Assembly (NCBI GenBank): GCA_963575745.1
Contig: CAUYUJ010015016.1
Location: 1,027,516-1,048,680, forward strand
Source: Prorocentrum cordatum
Taxonomy: Eukaryota > Sar > Dinophyceae > Prorocentrales > Prorocentraceae
Direction: 5' to 3'
Length of the DNA: 21,165 bases
The notes below the pieces were generated by a model. That model did no database searches and was not told the origin of the DNA. It saw nothing but the letters and a program-made list of their open reading frames with translations. Shown piece after piece: positions 8,218 through 15,049 of the stretch. Positions within the stretch are counted from its first letter, which is position 1. Each line of letters starts with the position of its first letter. The translations under genes were made by a program, and so were the position numbers.

Positions 8218-9471
8218 TCAAAGTATCCCTGGCGGTGGTTCTATCGCAGAGGCGTCCTGGTTATCGGCGCGCAGGCATCTCCTGGAATACTCCTCCTCTA
8301 GCTCCTCCGACGACCAGTCGCTGACGGCGAAGTTCTCGTCGTCGCGGCGTGGTCTTGGAATGCCCTGCGAGTCGACGTCCACGCCCTCGCTGTGTTGGAG
8401 CGCCTGGTGGTGCCTCGACCATAAGCTCAGCTGTCATTCGTAGTAGCGGGAGGCTGGATCCTGAGGATCGTTCACCATGGTGGCTAAGATGCTCCTTGCG
8501 GCCTCATACGTATCAAACTCATACGTCTCCCATTCCGCAACCCCTGCGGCAGTCACGGCGCCGCCCCTTACGGCCAGGCGCGCCGCTACGGCCATGCGAC
8601 CCTGCGCAGCTGGCGCCCTCACGCAGGCAATGTGCATGAACTCGATGTCCACCGCATTGTGCCACGCAGCCTGAGCTTCTTGCAGTCGTTGCTCGGCATC
8701 GAGCGCGCGCTGCCTTGCGCACATCAGTACACCTGTCGCACGGAGCATCTCCGCGCGACCGATAAGCGAGCGCATCTCGCGCAAGGCGCGCGCGTACGAC
8801 TCAGGCGGCAAGCCGTCGTCCGACCAGTAAGGCGTTCGCCCATCTCGGTTGGCATGGAAAGCCCCACGGTCGCGCGTGCTCTCCCACCGCTGCGCCCAGC
8901 GCCCATCATCGACGAACCCGTGTCCCAGCGATGCGGCTTCCCGCTCCGATTCCGCGGCCTCGGTTACGCTTGCTACGTAGGAGTCCCCCCAGTCTCGTGC
9001 ATCGTCAAATCTGGGGCCGCCACTGCGGCTTCGTCCTCGGTGACGGGACTAAGCGCAACTTCGCCCTCGGTCACGGGACGAAGCGGAACTTGGCGCCCGC
9101 CACTGCGGACATTCCAGACCAACCATCTCGTTTCAGCTGTGGCGGTGACCAACCGCCTCGCGAGCAGCTCGCCCAACTCGGCCCCGTCCACAAGGGAGAT
9201 GTTGTAGAAATATCCTGTACGGCCCGCGACGCGCGCGGCCGCCAGGAAACGAGCCAGGCGCTTGCGGTCGATGTAATCTGTCCGTAGATCGAGGCCTCGC
9301 GGCAGCATGTGTCGCAAATGGGGCCCATTCCACATTCCAGCGTCGCGTCAGGAATGTGGAATGGGACAGCATGCTCGCGGTCGCAGTAGATGCACATGCC
9401 GTCGTCGGGCACGCTGCCCATGTGCCTTTGCCAGCAGGCAGCTTCGGCTGCGGTCTGCCACTGCAGGCCTC
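8218..9471 (-). CDS. Gene 5: uncharacterised protein with a paired-Cys N-terminal module, frame-broken
   Basis: Not recognised as a named family. The N-terminal frame has an ATG at 9419-9421 (MGSVPDDGMCIYCDREH). It gives CxxC, about 21 residues later ECGMGPICDTCC, and so a likely zinc-binding or treble-clef-like module. The frame is open upstream to a TAG at 9472-9474, whose AG could be a splice acceptor. The next frame gives DYIDRKRLARFLAAARVAG and GYFYNISLVDGAELGELLA. Then, after a C6 run (8985-8990), a third frame gives DDGRWAQRWESTRDRGAF and a long helical part (ALREMRSLIGRAEMLRATG, ALDAEQRLQEAQAAWHNAV). A TGA at 8434-8436 follows SRYYE, yet the same frame continues with DDENFAVSDWSSEELEEEY to a second TGA at 8218. 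Single-base losses would join every segment. It is a pseudogene, an assembly artefact, or a gene with missed introns. Confidence 0.5.
9016..9029 (-). repeat. Dispersed CACT-loop hairpin in gene 5
   Basis: Exact 14-mer. Read as Glu-Ala-Ala-Val-Ala-Ala-Pro inside a duplicated PVTEGEV/PVTEDEA stretch. Confidence 0.9.
9097..9108 (-). repeat. Dispersed hairpin core (12 bp) in gene 5
   Basis: Exact CCGCCACTGCGG with 4-bp arms. Read as Arg-Ser-Gly-Gly, one of the minority not read as Ala-Val-Ala. Confidence 0.8.
9324..9365. repeat. Perfect 15-bp inverted repeat, 12-nt spacer
   Basis: CCCATTCCACATTCC (9324-9338) is the exact reverse complement of 9351-9365. It lies within the paired-Cys module of gene 5 and about 40 bp from a frame switch. 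Confidence 0.95.
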
Positions 9472-9539
9472 CCTAGGAGGCGGCCGCCTGGCCGCTGAGC
9501 GCGGGCGCGCGGTGGTGCGGTGGCGCCGCTGAACTGGCA

Positions 9540-9765
9540 ACGGCTGCGTGCGCATAATTCACACATGAAACGGCGCATGCATTATTTGGGAAACTATGTG
9601 TGTACACGACGGCAATAATTATGACAGGCATGCCCCCTTGTATGTGACCTCGTATGTATATATAATTATGTGCGACTACACATAATTATGTAGTGGTCGT
9701 TAAACCATGTCATCGACTACGGTGTAACTACCGAGGCATATGATCACATACCACCATTAATTAGT
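9540..9765. other. AT-rich spacer between genes 5 and 6
   Basis: Contains several CATAATTATG palindromes (for example around 9680-9691) and no plausible coding frame. It could be intergenic or an intron if genes 5 and 6 are one transcription unit. Confidence 0.5.
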
Positions 9766-12364
9766 CTACCAGGCACCTTTCGGGCAGTGATGACAGTGAC
9801 AACGGCGACGACAGGATATGCTTTTTTCCCCAGCCGAGTCGCGCCACTCTAAGCGCTCTGGCGCGAGCCCGCCCCTTGGCGCCAGCCGCCACTGCGGCTC
9901 GTCTTCTGATGCGCCCTCCTCCAGTTGTGCCGCTGCTCGCTCGCAGTCTGCCTCGATCCACGCCCCTGGCAGCCGTGACCTATGAAGACCATGACCTGCT
10001 GGATGCCGTGGAGCCAGTGCGAGACGAAGGCGTCGTCCCTGAGCCGCTTGGAGGCCACCTTCCCCGGGTCCGGAAGCGGGCGCAAGCCGTCGCGCGTGTT
10101 CTGGAAGAAGTTCTGCCTTGTCTCCGTCAACCTTGCGATGCGGCGTGCCTCGATTGGATCCTCTGGATGCGCGCCCTCTTCGAGCTGTTCGAGCGCTTGT
10201 GTAAACAGTACGCCACTGCGCACTGGCCATCGGCACGTCGCCCCGCTGCGGCAGGGAGCTGCAACTGAAACGCTCGAGCCAACTGCGTCCGAACTCGATC
10301 GGGGCCCCCGAGGCGACAGGCTGGAGCCACTCTGGTACCGCCACCGCCACCTGCCCTTCTTCCTCTCCGTAGACGGGGCGCTGCGGGTCGCGCGCGCCGA
10401 GCACGAGTTGACTACCTACCAGACCACCCCAACCCAACCCGAAGACCCGAATTTCGGGTTGGGGGGGGCAAGGGTTCCACATGTGTTTTTTCAATGTTCC
10501 CCGACCCCCCCCCCCCCCCCCCCCCCACACCACTGGAAATCTAAGGTAAATCTGAGCCTTCGGGTTGGGTTGGGGTGGTTTGGTGGGTGGTGACGAGTGC
10601 AAAGTTGTGGTGGATGGTATAGTCAAACGCGCCGGGCCCCCAATTTGCGCGGAAGACGGCGCGGAAGGGCTCGCCACCCGCGGCGATGCCGCAACTGCAG
10701 CCTATGCGATGCAAGGGGCGGCGGTCGCAGTCGAAGAACCCCGTGAAAATGCGCGCGCTGCAGCGCAGCAGGTCCTCGATATAGCGTCGGCGCAGAACGT
10801 GTCGGACCACGCGGAATGAAGGCCGCGGCGGTGGCCGTCACTACGGCCACGGGCGAACCTCCAGCGGGCGGGCACGGCCATTCTGAACTGCGCGCCAGGG
10901 TTTGGGCTGGATTCGCGCAGCGCGAAGTCGATGATTGTCATGACGTGCGTGTCGTCTGTGGCGCACGCGTCGCCCTGCTGCGTAACCTTCAACGTCTCGA
11001 CCACGCGGGGTTGGTAGAGCACGACGCCGTTCCCCTTTTGGAGGTCTACCAGCTCCCAATAGTTGTCGTCTGCTCGTCTTGTTCTGGTCGTTGCCACGTC
11101 CACCACTGCGCCCTCCAATTGTACTTTCAGTGCTGCGTGCCTGCGCAGCACTTCCACCGCTTCCGCGCCGCTCTTCTGCGGGTGGTCCAGGAGCAGCGGG
11201 TCCCAGATCAGCGCGGGGATGTTGGCTGGGCTCTCGAGCAGTTTTTCGACATCTTCCACTGCGGCCCTGGCCGTCGCCACGGCCGTGAGCAGGGTAAACA
11301 CTGGATCCGCAGGGACTCGCCGATGCGGACTCCGATCCGGCGCTCGCCTCGCCAGCCAGGGCGCGCGCGCGCCAGCGGAGCGCCGCGCTCCACGAAGTCG
11401 CCGAAGTTGCCCCTGCCGTCGTCCACATGGATCCAAGCTCTACCTCTCTGGCCCGTCAAACGCGCGCCCACCTCCGCCGCCCGCGGGGGGCGTGCTCGCG
11501 TCGACGCGAGGGCGCCGCGTGCCGCCCGTTTCGGCGCGGGTGGTGCGCAGCTGCTGGGCTTCGGCGTCGTGTGCAGTAGGGCTTCGTAGTTCGGGGGTTC
11601 GCCAGGCTGCCGCGGCCCTTTTTTTGCCTGCGGTTCCAAGCGTGCCTTCTTCTCTGGCGGCTCGCCCTGGAGATGCCGCGGCGGGCGGTCAGGCTGCCGC
11701 GGCAGCAAGTGCACCTTCGGAACCTGAGTTTGCTGGGAAGGCGCACCTTTCGCCCTCGGCACAAGATGCGCCTTTGGTCCCCCAGGGGCCACCACTGCGG
11801 CCTGGAAGCGGCGCGGGGCTAACGGAAGGAACTGCGCGGGAAGAAGCGCGCGGGGCCGAAGGGGGTCTTGCCTTTGAACGAGGAGTCGATACGTCATCTG
11901 AGTCGCTCAAATCCACAGCCCCCTTGGGTTTTGCTTTGGGTGGCGGCTTTGGAAAAGCCTCCATCAGCACTGTTGCCGTTTGCTTCGCTCCTGCTGCCTT
12001 CTTGGCAAACCCGATCGCAAGGGTCGCCGTCGCAGGCGCGCATCCCGCCTCCGACCACGCGGAGATCCCAGGTGAATATGGCAGGGTTTCGCTGGACGAG
12101 CCAGACGAGTCACTCGTTGTCGAGCTTTCGTCGGGAGCGGCCTTTGGGGGCGAACGCAGAACTGCGTTTCCGAAAGCTGTCTCGCCTGGGGCTTTGCTGG
12201 AGGCCGCCGCTGCAGCCTTGTTGCCCGAGGCGTGACAGGGCGCCGCCGTCGATTCCGTCGGGCCCGCCCCTTGAGCCAAGGGGGGCCACGCGGCCAGCGG
12301 CCAGCTGTTGGAGCCGCGCGCGCGGTCGAGGTGGGGACAGGACAGGCAAGATGGCAGACGTCAT
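9766..12364 (-). CDS. Gene 6: large uncharacterised protein, interrupted by an inserted element and frameshifts
   Basis: Unrecognised. A possible start is ATG at 12362-12364 (MTSAILPVLSPPRPR). The frame passes a G6 run (12280-12285) into an Ala/Ser/Pro-rich, Ser-Asp-rich disordered N-terminus (ESSTTSDSSGSSSETLPYSP; VDLSDSDDVSTP). After a Lys/Arg/Pro region a globular core follows: GRAWIHVDDGRGNFGDFVER, VFTLLTAVATARAAVEDVEK, NIPALIWDPLLLDHPQKSGA, DDNYWELVDLQKGNGVVLYQ, HVMTIIDFALRESSPNPGAQ. Then come HVLRRRYIEDLLRCSARIF and FRAVFRANWGPGAFDYTIHH. Here a 185-bp terminal-repeat element (10409-10593) splits the ORF, and precise removal joins ...FALV to LGARDPQRPVYGEEE. The C-terminal part has LFTQALEQLEEGAHPEDPIE and RDDAFVSHWLHGIQQVMVFI. 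Frame changes occur near 11800, 11320, 10840, 10215 and 9965. The end given is the TAG at 9766-9768, reached in one of several possible frames, so the last 100 residues are uncertain. No enzyme motif is identified. Confidence 0.55.
9884..9899 (-). repeat. Dispersed CACT-loop hairpin near the gene 6 3' end
   Basis: Exact 14-mer at 9885-9898, with arms extended to 6 bp by A/T. Read as Glu-Pro-Gln-Trp-Arg in the frame chosen for gene 6, or Ala-Ala-Val-Ala-Ala in another frame. Confidence 0.9.
10211..10220 (-). repeat. Minimal hairpin core at a frame switch
   Basis: Only CGC-CACT-GCG remains. Gene 6 changes frame here, from MASAQWR to GVLFTQALEQLEEGA. Confidence 0.5.
10409..10593. mobile_element. 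185-bp MITE- or introner-like element with 36-bp terminal inverted repeats
   Basis: The left end (10409-10444, starting TGACTACCTACCAGACCACC) and the reverse complement of the right end (10558-10593, starting TCACCACCCACCAAACCACC) match at 32 of 36 positions, with the inner 22 identical. CGAGT flanks both sides (10404-10408 and 10594-10598), as expected of a target-site duplication; ACGAGT is also possible. The interior holds a 22-C run (10505-10526) and a small ACCCGAA/TTCGGGT palindrome, with no ORF. Removing the element and one duplication (190 bp) restores one reading frame in gene 6. Non-autonomous DNA transposons that act as introns (introners) are known in dinoflagellates. The obvious GT and AG near the ends do not give an in-frame junction, so splicing is unproven. 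Confidence 0.85.
10831..10850 (-). repeat. Dispersed hairpin with 8-bp covarying arms
   Basis: GTGGCCGT-CACT-ACGGCCAC is perfectly paired. The normally invariant CCGC/GCGG arm has changed to CCGT/ACGG on both sides, a compensatory change, while the CACT loop is kept. Gene 6 changes frame at this hairpin, and removing the 20 bp (or the 14-bp equivalent) restores the frame. Confidence 0.85.
11269..11284 (-). repeat. Hairpin variant, CGCC loop
   Basis: GGCCGT/ACGGCC arms (6 bp, same altered pair as 10831-10850) surround loop CGCC. Read as Thr-Ala-Val-Ala-Thr in gene 6. Confidence 0.55.
11787..11802 (-). repeat. Diverged CACT-loop hairpin in gene 6
   Basis: GGCCAC-CACT-GCGGCC has one mismatched pair. 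Read as Ala-Ala-Val-Val-Ala in the downstream frame; the upstream frame of gene 6 ends close by. Confidence 0.65.
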
Positions 12365-12600
12365 TGTTAATTATCAGCATTGTCATCACCGATGTCGTCG
12401 GCGTCGATATCGCCATCGCCATCGCCAACCTCACCGCGATCACCATCGTCATCACCAATATCACCATCGCCATCGTTAATCATCATTATCGTCATGTATG
12501 AACGCCATCGCCCTCATTTTCGTCATCGTTTCATCGTCATCATCATCGACGCCAACGTCATCGCGGTCGCTGTTATCTGATGGTGGCGGAGGGAAAAAAT
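12365..12600. repeat. (ATCACC/ATCGCC)n degenerate microsatellite
   Basis: ATCACCATC, ATCGCC and CATCGTC units lie between genes 6 and 7, similar in type to the GATGGT tract at 7736-8115 but on the opposite strand. No gene. Confidence 0.85.
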
Positions 12601-12656
12601 ATACTAATAATGCTAATGATAGTGGCGGAAGCTGGTCTGCGATGCCTACAACTGGC

Positions 12657-12672
12657 GGCCGCCGCTACGGCC
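12657..12672 (-). repeat. Diverged hairpin after the gene 7 region
   Basis: GGCCGC-CGCT-ACGGCC pairs at five of six positions and starts 15 nt downstream of the TGA at 12688-12690. Confidence 0.5.
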
Positions 12673-12687
12673 TACGCTGCCACCTTA

Positions 12688-13176
12688 TCACTGGTCGCGG
12701 CCCGACTGGTAGCCCAAGTCGCCTGGAGGCATCCCGTCGCCGCGCTCTCTGTCGACCCTGCCAGTCCCCGCCCTGTCGATGTGCTTGCAGTACTTGCACG
12801 TGCAAGCGCAATTACTGCCGCCGCAACCATCCCTGGGTGGAGGCACGGCAGATGCGCGCGGGTCCGCCTCGCACAAGTCGAAATCCTTGGATTTCCAATT
12901 GGGGTGGAAGCGGACAACCGAGAAGTCCTTGCGGTAGATCACGAAGTCGTAGTTGTCCTGGTGTTCGCCGCGTTCGTCGCCCCTGTGGTGCCAGGAGGCG
13001 AAGCAGCGCTGGTGGTCGCAGCTTTTGGGGCGGGCGGACACCACGCACCGAACGAGGCCGCCACTGCAACCATCAGGCCCGCTGGCCACCTGCGCCCTAG
13101 TTTCTGGGCCCATCTGAGCGACCATCTCCAGCCAGCTCCACGAGACTTCCTCGCCGCCCCAGATGTCGTAGTGCAT
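12688..13176 (-). CDS. Gene 7b: Cys/His-rich uncharacterised protein or 3' half of gene 7
   Basis: Begins at ATG 13174-13176 (MHYDIWGGEEVSWSWLEMVA) and runs 162 codons to TGA at 12688. It contains DNYDFVIYRKDFSVVRFHPN and a Cys cluster GCGGSNCACTCKYCKH that could bind metal. Natural composition makes this a credible coding segment. It lies in the same frame as gene 7a, separated by one TGA (13186-13188) and three codons. It may therefore be a separate small gene or the continuation of gene 7a past an in-frame stop. No named domain recognised. Confidence 0.65.
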   Translation of the reverse strand: MHYDIWGGEEVSWSWLEMVAQMGPETRAQVASGPDGCSGGLVRCVVSARPKSCDHQRCFASWHHRGDERGEHQDNYDFVIYRKDFSVVRFHPNWKSKDFDLCEADPRASAVPPPRDGCGGSNCACTCKYCKHIDRAGTGRVDRERGDGMPPGDLGYQSGRDQ

Positions 13177-13185
13177 GTTGTGTTG

Positions 13186-13966
13186 TCATCTCTTCTTAGG
13201 CGGTTCCCAGATTTTGCCGATCTGCATGGTTGCCTCACGGACGACATCTCCTCCCGTGGTTTCGGCCACGCGGCGCGACCACTTCAGCGCAGCGTTGCGC
13301 TGGCGGCACGAGGCCGTGATCGGGCGATTTTCGAAAACGCATAGGTCGACCGCCCTTGCGGGCGCCGCCACTGCGGCGGCGCTCTCTTGCCCGACCTCGG
13401 CGACAGGGGCTCTGTCTCGCGAGCGTTCCTCGAGCATCTTTGCGGGCGGCGGGGGTTCCCAGAGACGCAACTGCGTCGAGGGGCGGCGGGGCTGCGTCGC
13501 GCTTCGGGGTGGCAGCCAGGGGGGCTGGCGGCTGCGGTCCTGCCGTTGGCGGCGGCGCTGCCGCTGCTGGTTCGAGGGTCGATGTCCAACGGCTTGAGGG
13601 GCCGCCCGTGGACGACGGGCGGGCCGCCGCTGCGGCCTGGACTGGACTGGCCTGGCGGCGTCGAAGTCCGCGGTCGTCCTTCAGTTGTTCGAGCGGGCAC
13701 TGGTTCACTGCCCCACGGGCAAGCTCCTCCTCGCGCCGGGCCTCCTGCCGCGCATTCCACCAGTCTCGCGTCTCCCACCACCCGTTGTCCCAGCCCTTCC
13801 AGCTGTCCCAACCGCTCCACGGGCCACCCCGCCACTGCCCCTCCTCGTGGCCGCCAGCGCGGCCCACTTGCGCCCAATCGTCCGACTCCTCCTCGGCCGC
13901 CACTGCGGCCTCTTGGCCGCCACTGCGGCCTGCGTGCGCCATGGGCGCGGGGCTTCCCGCCGCCAT
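13186..13966 (-). CDS. Gene 7a: Trp/Gly-rich uncharacterised protein, one frame switch
   Basis: Chosen start is ATG 13964-13966 (MAAGSPAPMAHAGRSGG); another ATG lies at 13940-13942. Two adjacent hairpin copies are translated as RSGGQ and EAAVAAEEES. A Trp-rich stretch follows (GQWRGGPWSGWDSWKGWDNG then WWETRDWWNARQEARREEE), reminiscent of RNA-binding or aggregation-prone low-complexity regions, and then an Ala/Pro linker. Around 13464-13477, another hairpin, the frame changes to LRLWEPPPPAKMLEERSRDR, VDLCVFENRPITASCRQR and TGGDVVREATMQIGKIWEPP, ending KKR-TGA at 13186. A further exact hairpin (13364-13377) is read as Ala-Ala-Ala-Val-Ala-Ala. Function unknown. Confidence 0.55.
13363..13378 (-). 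repeat. Dispersed CACT-loop hairpin in gene 7a
   Basis: Exact 14-mer at 13364-13377 with 6-bp arms (CGCCGC/GCGGCG), the same outer pair as the copy at 179-194. Confidence 0.9.
13464..13477 (-). repeat. Hairpin variant with compensatory arm change
   Basis: GACGC-AACT-GCGTC is perfectly paired. Where the family has CCGC/GCGG this copy has ACGC/GCGT. It shares the AACT loop with 1118-1135. Read as Asp-Ala-Val-Ala-Ser before gene 7a changes frame. Confidence 0.7.
13622..13637 (-). repeat. Dispersed hairpin, CGCT loop
   Basis: GGCCGC-CGCT-GCGGCC has perfect 6-bp arms. The loop differs from the family at one base. Confidence 0.75.
13895..13910 (-). repeat. Dispersed CACT-loop hairpin, tandem pair member 1
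   Basis: Exact 16-bp GGCCGCCACTGCGGCC. An identical copy follows after 4 bp (TCTT). Read as Glu-Ala-Ala-Val-Ala-Ala-Glu. Confidence 0.95.
13915..13930 (-). repeat. Dispersed CACT-loop hairpin, tandem pair member 2
   Basis: Identical to 13895-13910 but, because of the 20-bp period, read in another frame as Arg-Ser-Gly-Gly-Gln. Confidence 0.95.
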
Positions 13967-14006
13967 CTCGTTGCCCTCGGCCACGGAGGGGAGGTCTGGA
14001 CCGAGT

Positions 14007-14043
14007 GGCCGCGGGCGCCTAGCGGACAGGGGCCGCGGGCGCC
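14007..14043. repeat. GGCCGCGGGCGCC direct repeat
   Basis: The 13-mer occurs at 14007-14019 and 14031-14043 (24-bp period), just upstream of gene 7a. Confidence 0.8.
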
Positions 14044-14149
14044 GACTGCGGTCCGCGTGGGCCTCGGCGAGCGCCGCGCGGGGGTCCGCCGCGGAGCTCG
14101 TGGCTTGAGCTTGCTCGGTGGGGAAAAGCTACAGGCAAGAGGAAGAGAA

Positions 14150-14221
14150 AGAAGACATAACATGGGAGGAGATGGGAAGACGGAGCGAGAAGGCGAGAAC
14201 CGAAATAAAAAGAGAGTAAGG

Positions 14222-14259
<38 letters not shown>

Positions 14260-14384
14260 GAGAGAGGGAGACAAAAAGAGAGAGAGAGAGAGAAAGAGAG
14301 AGTGAGTGAAAGATAGGGAGAGAAGATAGAGAGATGAGAAACAACATAATTATAGAGAAAGAGAGAGAGAGAGAGAGAAATAAT

Positions 14385-14427
<43 letters not shown>

Positions 14428-14480
14428 GGAGAGAGAAAGAGAGAGGGAGAGAAAACGAAAAAGAGAGGGAGAGAGAAACA
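14150..14480. repeat. (GA)n purine tract
   Basis: Long GAGAGA runs with occasional A/T. It marks the change from gene-bearing to repeat-only sequence. ORFs here (Arg-Glu or Ser-Leu runs) are artefacts. Confidence 0.95.
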
Positions 14481-14798
14481 AAACACAAAAAAAACGGAAA
14501 GGAAGTGTGAACCCAAACGGGGTGAAATGCGTCACCGCGAAGATATCGTCACGAAACTACCACATGTTTACGATATTGCTGGACGCTGAGAAGCAAACGA
14601 AAGTGCGCATACGAGACACACGAAAATGCGCAAACGAACAACAAATCAAAACATAAAGTATAACAAAAAGCTCAAAAACTAGTGAGAACGAGACAGACAG
14701 ACCGAGACAGAGAGACAGAAACAGAGAGACAATGGTCCGATCTCAAAACAACATACCTTTTTCAAATACCGAAGGTTGGGGGGGGGCAAAACCCCAGG
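14481..14798. other. No feature seen
   Basis: A-rich sequence with scattered GACAGA motifs. No credible ORF, RNA gene or repeat family beyond these. Confidence 0.5.
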
Positions 14799-14850
14799 AG
14801 CGCAGCAACCCCTCTTAGAGGGGTTGCAGAATTCCCAGGGGGGCTGCGCT
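14799..14850. repeat. GCAACCCCTCT inverted repeat, copy B, inside an outer inverted repeat
   Basis: The inner perfect palindrome has 11-bp arms (14805-14815 and 14817-14827) around one T. An outer AGCGCAGC (14799-14806) pairs with GCTGCGCT (14843-14850). Its reverse complement matches the copy at 4215-4237 and that copy's left flank. Confidence 0.85.
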
Positions 14851-15049
14851 TAAAATTTGAAATTCAATGTTTTATTATGGCTGTTGGATTAAGCACTACC
14901 GCGGGGCAAACCGCCGGCGGGTCGCTCAGCGCAAAATGCTGGATGACCAAGGCCTCAAGGTGTCGAGCCGATGGACCTGCGACTGGAGGAGCCAGCTTGG
15001 CCGTGGACCTCTGACAGGGCTGCCGAACGGGACGGGTGCCCAAGCGGGG

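Noticed and set aside
12270-12279. CTTGAGCCAA, the complement of the last 10 bases of the dinoflagellate spliced leader (TTGGCTCAAG), possibly a relict leader of a retro-inserted gene
   Set aside because: Only 10 bases match, the upstream leader bases do not, and the site reads smoothly as coding sequence of gene 6 (APL then AQGAGPTEST) across a G6 run.
14019-14516. Ser-Leu-Ser-Leu ORFs resembling a membrane protein
   Set aside because: Artefact of the (GA)n tract.
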